From Rhizobium glycinendophyticum (lineage in GTDB: Bacteria > Pseudomonadota > Alphaproteobacteria > Rhizobiales > Rhizobiaceae): a stretch of DNA of 64,000 nt. This document shows positions 1-9,401 of this stretch, one piece after another. Under the pieces are notes generated by a model. That model was not told the DNA's origin. It ran no database searches and was given only the letters and a program-made list of their open reading frames with translations. Every line of letters begins with the position of its first letter. The stretch's first letter is position 1. The DNA is taken from contig NZ_VFYP01000009.1 of assembly GCF_006443685.1 (NCBI RefSeq), forward strand, positions 12,355-76,354, given 5' to 3'. The position numbers and the translations under genes are program-made.

Positions 1-85
1 AAGCTTCGACCTGGAATGGAAGAAGTTGTTTCAAGTGCGTCGCCGGACCGCCCATTAACGTTTCCGCGAAATGCAGTACCTTCAT
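1..85 (-). CDS. Glycosyltransferase N-terminus, cut by window edge
   Basis: Reading leftward from an ATG at 85, preceded by a GAGGG ribosome site, the first 28 codons give MKVLHFAETLMGGPATHLKQ and continue off the edge. This start, with a hydrophobic first strand followed by GG-x-A-T-x-L, is typical of GT-B fold (GT4-like) sugar transferases, which add a sugar from a nucleotide donor during exopolysaccharide or lipopolysaccharide assembly. The nearby galE fits that setting. Only the donor-side N-terminus is visible, so the sugar and acceptor cannot be named. Confidence 0.6.
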   Translation of the reverse strand, partial: MKVLHFAETLMGGPATHLKQLLPFQVEA

Positions 86-768
86 GTTTCCCTCAACGTT
101 TATTGTTATGTGTATATTATTTGACTTTGTAAATTTTAAGAAGCACTGAGTGATTTTTTCGGGTACCGGAAAAGATATCAATGCAACCGACGCGTCGGCA
201 TGATGATTAGGCGACACCCAAGAATCACACTCCACAAATGGCAGGGGGCGCGGAGCTACAAGATGGGCATCGTGTGTCCCTTTAACATCAGTCGACTCGC
301 GGAATGTACTATTTAATGAATCAGTTAATGGACTAAGTATGATGTGGAAGCAATATAAAGCGCCCGAGGTGGTTAATCTGGAGCCGTGCTGGCCCGGCTG
401 AGCACGTCAGACCACGCCTTGAGCAGCGCCTCGGTCGTCCTCGTGGGCGTACGTGGCACAATGGCAGTTGATGACGGGAACGATCGAATTGTGACAGATC
501 GCTCCAGCCGAACCACAGCACAATGCCCTTGTTCAGCGCGAAAGCCGCACGGTTAGGCACGAATGGCTGGATCTTTAAGCCTAGACGCCCAACAGAGGCG
601 CAGGAGACGGCATAGAATTGCTTTGGACTGGGGCCACGAACGGACCAGCATAAGAGCTGCGGTCTCGCACCCGCTCAGAACCTGAAATAGCAGCGTGACT
701 TCTGACGCTGAACCCGGCTAAAAACGGAACCGGCTACACGTGAAACCAGCAATCAGAAAGGCGTTTGT
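86..768. other. Intergenic region, no supported gene
   Basis: This stretch lies between two divergent genes and must carry both promoters. Its left part (about 90-350) is AT-richer than its neighbours. A 75-codon minus-strand frame at 333-560 has no recognisable motif and I do not call it. I see no clear repeat or RNA. Confidence 0.5.
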
Positions 769-1749
769 ATGAAAAAACCCGTTCTTGTCGTCGGCGGCGC
801 CGGCTATATCGGGTCCCACACTTGCATGATTTTGGCGCAGCGTGGCTATCAACCGATAGTCTTCGACAACCTCTGCAATGGACATGAGGAATTTGTGCGT
901 TGGGGAGTTCTTGAGGTCGGCGATGTCAGAGATACTCGCCGCGTTGAACAGGTCATTGAGAAGCATCGGCCACTGGCAATTCTTCATTTCGCGGCGCTCA
1001 TAGAAGTAGGCCAATCTTTAGCCGACCCGCTGAGCTTTTATGATAACAATGTCATCGGGTCGCTTAATCTTCTTCGGGCAGCGATTGCCGGGGGCGTTAA
1101 TTACTTCGTATTTTCGTCCACGTGTGCGACCTACGGGCTGCCACAGAGCGAGCGCCTTGACGAGAGTCATCGCCAAGTGCCTATCAACCCATACGGCCGC
1201 ACCAAGTGGATTGTTGAGCAGGCATTAAAAGACTACAGCGAGTTGTTGAATATTAAGGCTGTCATCCTCCGCTATTTCAATGCGGCAGGTGCAGACTTCG
1301 AAGGCCGTATCGGGGAGTGGCATCAGCCCGAAACTCACGCAATCCCGATTGCTATTGAGGCTGCTCTTGGTCGCAGGACCGGTTTCAAAATATTCGGCAC
1401 CGATTATCAAACCCGCGATGGCACCTGTGTCAGGGACTACGTTCATGTACTGGATCTTGCAGATGCGCATGTTCGCGCGGTGGACTATCTGCTGGCAGGG
1501 GGAGAGACGGAAGCGATCAATCTTGGTACAGGTACTGGGACGACCGTCAAGGAGCTACTAAACACCATCCGCGCCGTTTCGGGCAGAGCATTTCCGGTCG
1601 AGGAAACGTCTCGTCGCGCAGGCGACTCGACCTCTTTGGTCGCTGATAACACGAAGGCTGCGACACTACTGGGGTGGCAGCCGCAGTATTCGATTGAGGA
1701 CATAGTGAAGTCAGCATGGAACTGGCACACCCGTCATAATGCGCCCTGA
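769..1749 (+). CDS. galE: UDP-glucose 4-epimerase
   Basis: The 326-residue protein interconverts UDP-glucose and UDP-galactose with bound NAD+ in the cytoplasm, supplying galactosyl units for surface polysaccharide. It is a short-chain dehydrogenase-type enzyme. The Rossmann glycine motif GGAGYIGSHT lies at residues 9-18, the catalytic segment SSTCATYG near 115-122, and the Y-x-x-x-K pair in NPYGRTKW near 139-146. Length is usual for bacterial GalE (about 330). The ATG at 769 follows an AAAGGCG-like ribosome site. It stands alone, divergent from the partial glycosyltransferase gene, which suggests a polysaccharide locus continuing to the left. Related 4-epimerases acting on other UDP-sugars cannot be excluded. 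Confidence 0.93.
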   Translation: MKKPVLVVGGAGYIGSHTCMILAQRGYQPIVFDNLCNGHEEFVRWGVLEVGDVRDTRRVEQVIEKHRPLAILHFAALIEVGQSLADPLSFYDNNVIGSLNLLRAAIAGGVNYFVFSSTCATYGLPQSERLDESHRQVPINPYGRTKWIVEQALKDYSELLNIKAVILRYFNAAGADFEGRIGEWHQPETHAIPIAIEAALGRRTGFKIFGTDYQTRDGTCVRDYVHVLDLADAHVRAVDYLLAGGETEAINLGTGTGTTVKELLNTIRAVSGRAFPVEETSRRAGDSTSLVADNTKAATLLGWQPQYSIEDIVKSAWNWHTRHNAP

Positions 1750-2180
1750 TCATCGATAGGTAGAAGTTTGACGAAGTCGGCGACTTACCGGGAGTTTTGC
1801 CGCAGTCGAAAATGACATGAGAGCCAATAGGAGCCAGAATGGCAATGGGCTATGCGGCTGGCACGAGAATGTGAGTAGCCGCGTCTTTGTAAGTATGACC
1901 AACACCAGACGGGCCAGCTTTGCAGCCAAAGCAACCGTCTCATTTTTAACGCATCGAATCCATCAGGAGTGGTTGCAAAGATCTGCGTCTATCACAGCCG
2001 AGGCAGAGTAATGCTGACGACATCGAGCATTGGTGCTATTCAGTCTATCGCTGAGAGCGTAATATCGAGCGAGCGTTGCCGCTTTCAACCCTTGCACGGT
2101 TCTGCCGCGCGGAACATCTCGGTAAGAAAACCAAATTGTAACAGTAGCGTAGTTCGCTAAAAAAGTGAGAAGGATTTTCG
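1750..2180. other. Intergenic region, no supported gene
   Basis: Short open frames here (for example 1817-2011 and 1969-2160) lack ribosome sites and any recognisable protein pattern. The right end carries the AGAAGGA ribosome site of the following lipoprotein gene. Confidence 0.5.
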
Positions 2181-2549
2181 ATGAAAATTCATATGCCGAC
2201 CTTTCTTGTAGTGGCCATAACTATCGCCCTTGCATCCTGCTCAACCGTTCCCGGTGGCGCTCCCCAGTTCAATATGAAGTACTTTGGGAAGTGCGGATTG
2301 CTTCACGACGGAGATAAGCTCGTCACAAAATATGACAAAAAAACCAGAAAAAGGAATGCCTACGTCCTCGGTGAGAACTGCAAAACGTCTTATCCGAACG
2401 GCGGCGATATTTACTATTCGACATTCGACAGTCTGAGCATCGAAAAGTTCCTGGTTCGCGGCGTCAGGACCAATAAGGAGGGCATCACGCGCTATACGAT
2501 CATCCGTAAGAATGGCGCCCGTTACGTGTCAAGCAGCAGGGTAAAGTGA
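2181..2549 (+). CDS. Small outer-membrane lipoprotein, unknown function
   Basis: This 122-residue protein starts with a lipoprotein signal peptide: a basic N-terminus, a hydrophobic run and the lipobox LASC, so Cys20 would be lipidated after cleavage. The mature part is basic and contains the block FNMKYFGKCGLLHDGDKLVT (residues about 31-50), followed by a Lys/Arg-rich turn and a short beta-rich tail. The same block recurs, slightly changed, in the small exported protein at 14048-14266, so the two are paralogues. An AGAAGGA ribosome site precedes the ATG. It stands alone next to an IS3 remnant. I do not recognise the family and infer no function. Confidence 0.75.
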   Translation: MKIHMPTFLVVAITIALASCSTVPGGAPQFNMKYFGKCGLLHDGDKLVTKYDKKTRKRNAYVLGENCKTSYPNGGDIYYSTFDSLSIEKFLVRGVRTNKEGITRYTIIRKNGARYVSSSRVK

Positions 2550-2905
2550 TTGTGCATCTCATGTGCCTGGGGGTCTTTAATTTTCCCAGGCGATAAGCGC
2601 AGCAGTGGCTTCAAAGAGGTTGGCGTCGCTGCCGCGGCGACAACCTCTTGACGCTAAGCTAGGCGCTTTCGGCTTTCGATGTGCTCTAAAACGTGCCCGG
2701 GGAACCGCGATAAATACGTCATTCGCGATCAGTTGGGCGCTCCTCCGCTTCGGCCACAGCCTTAAAGACTTTACCCCACAGAGCACTGACCAGTCGTGCA
2801 GCGTGATTGCGCACCAATCATGAACTGATGGTCAAACCGTCAAGCAATAAGGGTGGGAAAGGCGCACTATAGCCCATAGATTTGTAGACGCCGTCTCCCC
2901 AACAT
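2550..2905. other. Intergenic region, no supported gene
   Basis: No coding frame is convincing. The region leads into the decayed IS3 element; I could not find its terminal inverted repeat by eye. Confidence 0.45.
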
Positions 2906-3797
2906 TTGAGGCAGGAGGCCCACAAGGGCAAAGGCAATTTCACGGAAGAGTTCAAGCGCGACGCGGTACGTCCGATCACCGAGCGCGGCTGTACGGTAGC
3001 GGAGGTCTCTCACACCTTGAGGTCAGCCAGCATTCGCTCTACGGATGGAACAAGAAGTTTGGCACGCCGAACGACCAAGCCAGCGACGAGGCCGACGAGA
3101 TGAGGCGGCTGGAGGAGGAGCTTGCTCGCGTCATCGATGAGCGCGACATCCTAAAAAGCGGCCGCGCGCTTCGCCAGGGATGCAAAGTTGAGTACGCGCT
3201 CATTGCCCTGCATGGCCTGCCTTTCTCGGTGCGGCGATGCGTCGGCTTCTCCATGTGCACCCGAGCGGGCTCTAAGCCTGGCTGAAGAGCCCGTTAAGCA
3301 AGGGGGTCGGGTGAAGACAAACGGTGGACCGGTGTCTTCCTTCAGGCTTGGGAAGAGAGCGGCAAGGATTAGGGCTATCGAAAGCTCCACGGAGATCTAG
3401 AGCACGTCCATTAGACGCGGAATCGCGTCACGGATTCCCCTGGCTGCCGAATTCTGATTCCATCGCCCCGACTGTTGATTTGTCGGAGGCAATATGACCC
3501 GAGCTTTCAGTCGTCATCTGCGTAACTGCGTTCTGACTGCGTCACGCTATGGCATGTCGGAATAATCACCGGCGGCCAGATTTGGAATGGCATTTCAACG
3601 GCCATCATAACGCCGCGGCCAAAAGCTTCTTCAATCTTCTCAAGCAGGAGCGGATACTTCGCAAGGTTTACGGTACATGCGATGAAGCTCTTCAGGACGT
3701 ACTCGACTACATCGAAATGTGCTCCAATCAATGACGCAAACACATCAGAAACGGAATGCTATCGCCAGTCGAGTTCGGAAAGCGGCAGAAAATCTAA
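2906..3797 (+). pseudogene. Decayed IS3-family transposase (orfA and orfB remnants)
   Basis: Pieces of both IS3 frames survive in order. Near 2930-3170 is an orfA-like stretch (FTEEFKRDAVRPITERGCTV, then after frame changes a leucine-zipper-like part RLEEELARVIDERDILK). Near 3190-3400 are shattered orfB N-terminal pieces, including QAWEESGKD-stop-GYRKLHGDL. At 3549-3797 is the orfB C-terminal catalytic end (AAAKSFFNLLKQERILRKVY, then after a stop MLSPVEFGKRQKI). The glutamate of the DDE triad is lost or altered: the usual MESFF appears as AKSFF. Several stops and frameshifts make it inactive, and the middle of orfB with the first two catalytic aspartates is missing. Confidence 0.85.
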
Positions 3798-3929
3798 CCC
3801 GAGGGTGTCTTCTAAAATCGGGGATATCCGCAGCGCTCAAACATTAGAAAAAATTACACTCCAATCCTGCGTCACTAAAAGTACCGACCAAATCAGTGTA
3901 AAGCCGCCGCGAGTGCCATCACGGGTTAA

Positions 3930-4154
3930 TCAGTGATTGATCGAAGCGTCCTTCAGAACCTTTACCGCGGCCTCACTCAGTACTCCAGACACCTCGTCGC
4001 GGCTGTAGCCGCCCTCCAGTGCGTGCTTCACCAGGATGTTTACGGCGTATCCGAATGACATTTCGACCGCCAAAGGCCTCAGCCATGTCTCCTTCGTGTC
4101 CGGATCCGCCTTTAGTGACCCAAGCGCTGCTTCCAACTCCTCTACAAAGTCCAT
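3930..4154 (-). CDS. Small hypothetical acidic protein
   Basis: A 74-residue protein, mostly predicted helix (MDFVEELEAALGSL..., then ILVKHALEGGYSRDEVSGVL). I chose the ATG at 4154 because an AAAGGTGG ribosome site sits about six bases upstream; an in-frame start at 4196 would add 14 residues without such a site. No signal peptide, membrane segment or known motif is visible. It lies just after the IS3 remnant. I do not recognise it. Confidence 0.5.
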   Translation of the reverse strand: MDFVEELEAALGSLKADPDTKETWLRPLAVEMSFGYAVNILVKHALEGGYSRDEVSGVLSEAAVKVLKDASINH

Positions 4155-4589
4155 GCTGCCACCTTTCCACTCAACACTAGCGTAAACATAGGACACGTCT
4201 TAACTCATTTCCACTAAACTCGTCGGAAACATAACTCTAAGGTTAAGCATAAAGTTAACCTAAAATGCGAAATACTTCAATATCGAGGTATCGGCTTGTG
4301 GGGCTGACCAACGATGCCTACCCTCATACTCGACTCGTCAAGCTTCACAGGTCTTTTAACCGGCCCTATGTATCACGTGTACATCCGCAACCTCTCAACG
4401 ATCAGCAGTGGTTTTGTCGACCAAGGGTGACACCTCCGAAAACCGCACGTCAGCACAAACGCTGCGACACCCAGGCCTCGCCCATCCATTAAGCCTTCCC
4501 CAGGGTCTGTCAATTCGCGTTTTAAGTCAAGGCCTTACCTGCTCCACCCTTCAGTGATGGCTGCGTCGGTCGAGAAAGTGACCTATTGC
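4155..4589. other. Intergenic region, no supported gene
   Basis: A 75-codon plus-strand frame (4265-4492) has no recognisable features or ribosome site. The sequence is AT-richer than the flanking genes around 4200-4290. No clear terminator was seen for the response regulator that ends at 4590. Confidence 0.45.
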
Positions 4590-5312
4590 TCAGTGGGATC
4601 GCAGCCAATCAGCGAGCTCAGCCTCTGCCCGTTCTAGCGCGCTGTAATTCAGGAGCTTACGCAAAAGCGCTACGGTGACGGCGCGGGCGCGGAGGTTGAA
4701 GCGCCCCTCCTCACCATCATCCGGCGTCATCTGGTAGACGTCGAGTTTTTCGTAGAGCGACTGCAGCCGGTTCTGGACGCTGCGCAGCGACAGGCCCCGC
4801 CGGCGCGCGATGGTGCGGTCAGTCAAGCCCAGTGCGATATCGACAAGAATCTCGTATTCGCTGTCGCTGAAGCCTTTCACTTGGCCCAAGCTCTTCTGCT
4901 GCATGCCGCGCACCTCGCGGTCGATGACACATTGTGCCTCGACGAAAATGGAGCGCAGGGCTAGCTTCAGCCGCTCGTCTGAGGCGGATTTGAGCACATA
5001 GCCATAGGCTGCCCCATCCGGCACGATGCGAGAGACGCCGCGGACATAGGCTTCGTCCGAATAGTTCGACCAGAACAGGATGCGGGTGTCCGGCCGCTCT
5101 TTCCAGATCGTGCGGGCGGCTTCGATGCCGTTTCGCGCATTCATTTGCAGATCCATGACCACATGGGCCGACTTGTGGTCGCGCGCGAGACGCTCGCCAT
5201 CCGCACCGTTTTCCGCTTCGATCACCGTCTTGCATTCCGGCAGCGCTGCACAGACGGCTTCCAAAAGGTAGGAACGATGCAGCGGGTCGTCCTCGACAAT
5301 AAGCACCTTCAT
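4590..5312 (-). CDS. LuxR/NarL-family response regulator
   Basis: This 240-residue protein is the DNA-binding partner of the histidine kinase encoded just upstream; the two genes overlap by four bases (ATGA), so they are co-transcribed. The N-terminal receiver domain (about 1-125) has the acidic pair near the start (IVEDDPLH), a phospho-acceptor Asp in VVMDLQM near 54, and the conserved Lys in YVLKSAS near 107. The C-terminal half (about 145-200) is a LuxR-type helix-turn-helix: FSDSEYEILVDIALGLTDRT followed by IARRRGLSLRSVQNRL. The pair diverges from the sugar ABC operon starting at 6815, which makes control of that operon the likely job; this is inferred from position only. Confidence 0.88.
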   Translation of the reverse strand: MKVLIVEDDPLHRSYLLEAVCAALPECKTVIEAENGADGERLARDHKSAHVVMDLQMNARNGIEAARTIWKERPDTRILFWSNYSDEAYVRGVSRIVPDGAAYGYVLKSASDERLKLALRSIFVEAQCVIDREVRGMQQKSLGQVKGFSDSEYEILVDIALGLTDRTIARRRGLSLRSVQNRLQSLYEKLDVYQMTPDDGEEGRFNLRARAVTVALLRKLLNYSALERAEAELADWLRSH

Positions 5313-6553
5313 GGCATGTCTCCCGTGGCTCTTCGCCGGCCGTTGCTAAGAGGCAGCTGAATGCGCACGGTGGTGCCGCCACCATCCCGGTTTGGCCCCA
5401 GCGTGAACTTGGCCGAGATCAGCCGCGCCCGGGTCACCATGTTGTCGATGCCACCGCCTGAACGCCGCTGCGTCCGCGGCATGCCCTGACCGGTGTCGGC
5501 CACCTCTATGACGAGGGTCGTGGGATTGGCCCGCAGGCGCACCTCAATGGCGCTTGCTTGCGCGTGACGCACCGAATTGTTGATGGCCTCCTGCACGATT
5601 CGGAAGAGAGCGATACGCACGGTCTGATCGAGCTGATCGATCAGACCGTCGGTCTCATCAATCAGATTGCACTCGATCTGCGCCCCCTGATCGCGTACGG
5701 CCCGGTCGAGATGGTTCTCCACGGCATGAGCAAAGCCGAAGAGCTGCAGAACCGAGGGTTTCGCTTCTTCGATGATTTCGCGCAGATCCTGCATGCAATG
5801 CTGCAGGCTGCGCGCGATCGGCTCCAGCGCCTCGCCGTTCAGGTCACGCTCCTGGATCAGTCGATCCAACCGGCGTGACAGGCGGGTGAGATCAGCCAAC
5901 GTCTGGTCGTGAAGATCCATGCCGATACGCTGGCGTTCCCGCTCCAGGGCTTCGGTCAGGCTGAGTGCCCCGAGGCGCAAGCCTTCTTCGCGGGCCCGCG
6001 CTTCGGCTTCGACAATGGCCGAGTGCTTCGCCTGATCGGCGGCACGCAGCGCGAAGAAATAGGGTGAGAGAAGATCGGCAACGGACTGGGCATTGCTCAC
6101 GTCGCTGGCTGTGTAAAAGTCGACTTGGTGCGATGAACAACTGAGCGCCCCGATCACCTCGCCGCCCACCTTCAATGGCACATGAATTCGGCTTCTGAGA
6201 TTATGTTCGAAGATGGGTTGAGTGAAGGGGGTGTCGCTGTGATAGCGGCTTTCTTGTTGCGCATCCGGCGTCAGAAGGAAATCGATTTCGCCCCAGAGAA
6301 GCGTGCGGATCGGGCTGCTGTCGATCGGTGCGGGGGCCGTCTGTCCCCAGAACGTGTCGAGACCCGTTTCATAGGCCGTGTGATACAAGCCGTTGACCAT
6401 CATGATGCAGACATCCAGGTGGTCATGCGGCACGATATGGGATACCTCAACGCCCACCGCCTTGATCGCGGAGCGAAAATCCAGCTGTCCAGCGAGCAGG
6501 CGGGATATGCCCAAATAGTGATCGAGCAGCGCCGATGGCGCGATATTGAGCAT
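5309..6553 (-). CDS. GAF-domain sensor histidine kinase (NarX/DegS type)
   Basis: The 414-residue kinase has no obvious membrane segment and is probably cytoplasmic. Residues about 1-190 form a GAF-like sensor region. The dimerisation and phospho-acceptor segment of the HisKA_3 type is RQRIGMDLHDQTLADLTRL (near 210-235, His in LHDQ). The ATP-binding domain follows with the N box RIVQEAINNSVRHA and the glycine boxes DTGQGMP and GGGIDN. I start it at the ATG at 6553 because GGGAGG precedes it at good spacing; an upstream frame extension to 6592 lacks such a site. The signal is unknown. It overlaps the response regulator gene and diverges from the sugar-binding protein gene, so sensing of that sugar or its metabolite is a reasonable guess. 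Confidence 0.88.
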   Translation of the reverse strand: MLNIAPSALLDHYLGISRLLAGQLDFRSAIKAVGVEVSHIVPHDHLDVCIMMVNGLYHTAYETGLDTFWGQTAPAPIDSSPIRTLLWGEIDFLLTPDAQQESRYHSDTPFTQPIFEHNLRSRIHVPLKVGGEVIGALSCSSHQVDFYTASDVSNAQSVADLLSPYFFALRAADQAKHSAIVEAEARAREEGLRLGALSLTEALERERQRIGMDLHDQTLADLTRLSRRLDRLIQERDLNGEALEPIARSLQHCMQDLREIIEEAKPSVLQLFGFAHAVENHLDRAVRDQGAQIECNLIDETDGLIDQLDQTVRIALFRIVQEAINNSVRHAQASAIEVRLRANPTTLVIEVADTGQGMPRTQRRSGGGIDNMVTRARLISAKFTLGPNRDGGGTTVRIQLPLSNGRRRATGDMP

Positions 6554-6814
6554 CGGTAGTCCTCCCGTGGCACCCGCTCCTCCAGGCGCCAAGTCCTCTA
6601 TAACACAGACACGGGCGGATCGCGTCCTGCGAGATCCCGCACCTTATTTCGTAAATCCCGCACATGCGCTGCCGCCGTCGCCCTATACACATCCTGCGAT
6701 CTATTCCATCTTGGACCCGTCGAGAGGAGGAAACTCGACAGGGAGGTCAGCGCGAGCTTGAGTTCAGCTGACAGGAGGAAACCGGTCCGCTGAGGCCGGG
6801 CAACAGGGAGTGAG

Positions 6815-7834
6815 ATGATGAAAGCCACCAGAATTCTTCTGGCGACAGCCGCTTTGTGCGTATCTGCCATGCCGATGACCGCTCTTGCGGACACCTCAGG
6901 CAAAAAGATTGCCTTATCCAACAATTACGCCGGCAATTCCTGGCGTCAGGCCATGCTGACCAGCTGGGAAAAAGTTACCGGTGAAGCCGTGAAAGCCGGC
7001 CAGGTTGCTGCAGCCGACGCGTTTACGACTGCCGAAAACCAGGCCACCGAGCAAGCCGCCCAGATCCAGAACATGATCCTGCAGGGTTATGACGCGATTG
7101 TCATCAATGCTGCTTCGCCGACGGCCCTGAACGGTGCCGTAAAAGAAGCCTGCGATGCCGGCATTACTGTCGTCTCCTTCGACGGCATCGTAACCGAACC
7201 CTGCGCCTGGCGCATCGCCGTCGACTTCAAGGAAATGGGCCGCAGCCAAGTCGAATACCTTTCCGGCAAGCTGCCTCAGGGCGGCAATCTGCTGGAAATC
7301 CGCGGCCTCGCCGGTGTCTTCGTCGATGACGAAATCTCGGCCGGCATCCATGCCGGTGTCGAACAATTCCCGCAGTTCAAGATCGTCGGCTCCGTGCATG
7401 GCGACTGGGCGCAAGACGTCGCGCAGAAAGCCGTCGCCGGCATCCTGCCGAGCCTGCCAGACCTCGTCGGTGTCGTCACCCAGGGTGGTGATGGCTATGG
7501 TGCGGCTCAGGCAATCGCAGCCGCCAATCGCAAGATGCCCGTCATCGTCATGGGCAACCGTGAAGACGAGCTGAAATGGTGGAAGGAACAGAAGGACGCC
7601 AACGGCTATGAGACCATGTCCGTCTCGATTGCGCCGGGTGTCTCTACCCTCGCCTTCTGGGTCGCCCAGCAGATCCTCGACGGCAAGGAAGTGAAGAAGG
7701 ATCTGGTCGTTCCCTTCCTGCGCATCGATCAGGACAACCTGGAAGCCAATCTCGCCAACACCCAACCGGGCGGCGTTGCCAATGTCGAGTATTCGCTCGA
7801 AGACGCCCAGAAGGTCATCGCTTCGGCCAAGTAA
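6815..7834 (+). CDS. Sugar ABC transporter periplasmic binding protein (CUT2)
   Basis: The 339-residue protein has a Sec signal peptide ending in MTALA-DTSGKK and then the ribose/galactose-binding fold (peripla_BP_4): KKIALSNNYAGNSWRQAM at the N-terminus, QIQNMILQGYDAIVINAASP, then CDAGITVVSFDGIV. It would bind a monosaccharide in the periplasm and hand it to the two permeases encoded downstream. It is the first gene of a five-gene unit (binding protein, ATPase, two permeases, lactonase). A GGGAG site precedes the ATG-ATG start. A long hairpin follows the gene, consistent with more binding protein being made than transporter. Substrate not determinable from sequence alone. Confidence 0.92.
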   Translation: MMKATRILLATAALCVSAMPMTALADTSGKKIALSNNYAGNSWRQAMLTSWEKVTGEAVKAGQVAAADAFTTAENQATEQAAQIQNMILQGYDAIVINAASPTALNGAVKEACDAGITVVSFDGIVTEPCAWRIAVDFKEMGRSQVEYLSGKLPQGGNLLEIRGLAGVFVDDEISAGIHAGVEQFPQFKIVGSVHGDWAQDVAQKAVAGILPSLPDLVGVVTQGGDGYGAAQAIAAANRKMPVIVMGNREDELKWWKEQKDANGYETMSVSIAPGVSTLAFWVAQQILDGKEVKKDLVVPFLRIDQDNLEANLANTQPGGVANVEYSLEDAQKVIASAK

Positions 7835-7857
7835 GCTTGAGCCTCAACCGACCCTCC

Positions 7858-7893
7858 CCCGTTCCGTCCGGCCTCATGGCCGGGCGGAACGGG
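7858..7893 (+). promoter_or_regulatory. 16-bp stem-loop between binding-protein and ATPase genes
   Basis: The arms at 7858-7873 and 7878-7893 pair along 16 positions with one G-U wobble and a four-base loop TCAT. No run of T follows, so it is more likely an mRNA-stabilising or partial-termination hairpin than a full terminator. Such hairpins after periplasmic binding-protein genes commonly raise their level over the downstream genes. Confidence 0.7.
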
Positions 7894-7934
7894 AAAGGTG
7901 ACCGCGTCTTGGTCATCATGCGACTGCGAATGGG

Positions 7935-9401
7935 ATGATAAACATGAATGCGAGCGAGACAGCGGCGACCGTCGTCAGGGTCACGGATGCCAAGGTGCAT
8001 TATGGCGCGGTCCGGGCCCTGGATGGCGTCACACTCACGATCCGGGCGGGCGAATGTATCGGGCTCGTCGGGCACAATGGTGCGGGAAAATCAACGATTG
8101 TCAACGTCATCAATGGCGGTCTGACGCCGCATCAGGGCGCCATTGCCTTCGGCAGATCAACCGACCAGGGCATCAAGGCGGCACGCGAGGCCGGCATCCG
8201 CTGCGTCTTCCAAGAACTGTCGCTCTGCCCCAACCTGACCGTGGTGGAAAACACCCGCGTGATGCATCGCGGCCTTGCCGGCTGGGGCTGGCGCAAGCGC
8301 GGTGCGGAGATCATCGCCCGGAAACTGGACGAAATCTTTCCCGGCCATTCGATCGACGCCTCCGAGCAACTCGGGAATCTGACAATCGCCGAGCGGCAGA
8401 TGGCCGAGATTGCAATTACCTTTTGCGAGATCGGCAACCCCGTTCGCCTGGTCATTCTGGACGAACCAACCTCGTCGCTCGATGCCCGCCTTGCCGACCA
8501 ACTGCTGACCTATGTCAGGAGCTTTGTCGCCTCAGGCGGCGCTATCATCTTCATCTCCCATATCCTCAGTGAAATTCTCTCGATCGCGAGCCGCATTGTC
8601 GTCATGAAAGACGGCAAGGTGGTCGCCGAGCGTGCGGCGACTGAATTCTCCGAGCACGGCCTCATTGAGGCGATGGGAAGCGTGATCAAGGCGAGACAGG
8701 CACGCATCACAACGACGGCTCATTCCGGCGAACCGCTGCTTACGGCACCGCCTGCCCGCGGGATCGGGCTGCCCTTCAAGGCCCACCGCGGAGAAATCAT
8801 CGGCTTTGCCGGCCTCGGTGGCCATGGCCAGACCGACATGCTGGTCAATCTCTTCGATGCGCGCAGCGGCAACTGGCTGCGATCGAAGGACCCGGAAGTT
8901 GCCTTCGTTGCCGGCGACCGTGCCGTCAACGGCACCTTCACGCTCTGGAGCATCCTCAAGAATCTCAGCATCGGCGTGCTGCCCGATTTTTCACGCTTCG
9001 GGAAACTGGACGAAGCCCACGAAGAAGCACTTGGCCAGTCGTGGAAGGAGCGGATCGGCATCCGCACCCCGGACCTCGAACACGGGATACTGTCTCTCTC
9101 CGGCGGCAATCAGCAGAAGGTCCTCTTCGCCCGCGCGCTCGCAAGCCTCGCCCCCGTCGTCCTCATGGACGACCCCATGCGCCGTGTCGACTTCGGCACC
9201 AAGCAAGAGGTCTACGCAATCTTGAGAAGCGAGGCGGCAAACGGCCGAACCTTCATCTGGTATTCGACGGAGATCGACGAGGTCTGCCTTTGCGACCGGG
9301 TCTATGTCTTCAACAACGGCGCCATCGTCGCGGAGCTCTCCGGCGACGAGGTCTCGGAGGAAAACATCTTGTCTGCATCCTTCAAGGAGGCCGCGGCATG
9401 A
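7935..9401 (+). CDS. Sugar ABC transporter ATPase (RbsA/MglA-like, two NBDs)
   Basis: The 488-residue protein powers the CUT2 sugar importer on the cytoplasmic face. It has two tandem nucleotide-binding domains. The first (about 10-240) has Walker A GHNGAGKST and Walker B VILDEPTSSLD; its signature is the usual degenerate form (LTIAERQMAEIAI). The second (about 250-488) lacks a proper Walker A, as is normal in this family, but has the signature LSGGNQQKVLFARALAS and the degenerate Walker B VVLMDDPMRRVDFG. An in-frame ATG at 7944 is an equally possible start. Its stop overlaps the next permease start (ATGA). Confidence 0.92.
   Translation: MINMNASETAATVVRVTDAKVHYGAVRALDGVTLTIRAGECIGLVGHNGAGKSTIVNVINGGLTPHQGAIAFGRSTDQGIKAAREAGIRCVFQELSLCPNLTVVENTRVMHRGLAGWGWRKRGAEIIARKLDEIFPGHSIDASEQLGNLTIAERQMAEIAITFCEIGNPVRLVILDEPTSSLDARLADQLLTYVRSFVASGGAIIFISHILSEILSIASRIVVMKDGKVVAERAATEFSEHGLIEAMGSVIKARQARITTTAHSGEPLLTAPPARGIGLPFKAHRGEIIGFAGLGGHGQTDMLVNLFDARSGNWLRSKDPEVAFVAGDRAVNGTFTLWSILKNLSIGVLPDFSRFGKLDEAHEEALGQSWKERIGIRTPDLEHGILSLSGGNQQKVLFARALASLAPVVLMDDPMRRVDFGTKQEVYAILRSEAANGRTFIWYSTEIDEVCLCDRVYVFNNGAIVAELSGDEVSEENILSASFKEAAA

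Noticed and set aside
333..560. 75-codon minus-strand frame upstream of galE
   Set aside because: No ribosome site or recognisable pattern.
6914..7765. 283-codon minus-strand frame inside the sugar-binding protein gene
   Set aside because: Antisense shadow of a strongly recognisable gene on the plus strand.
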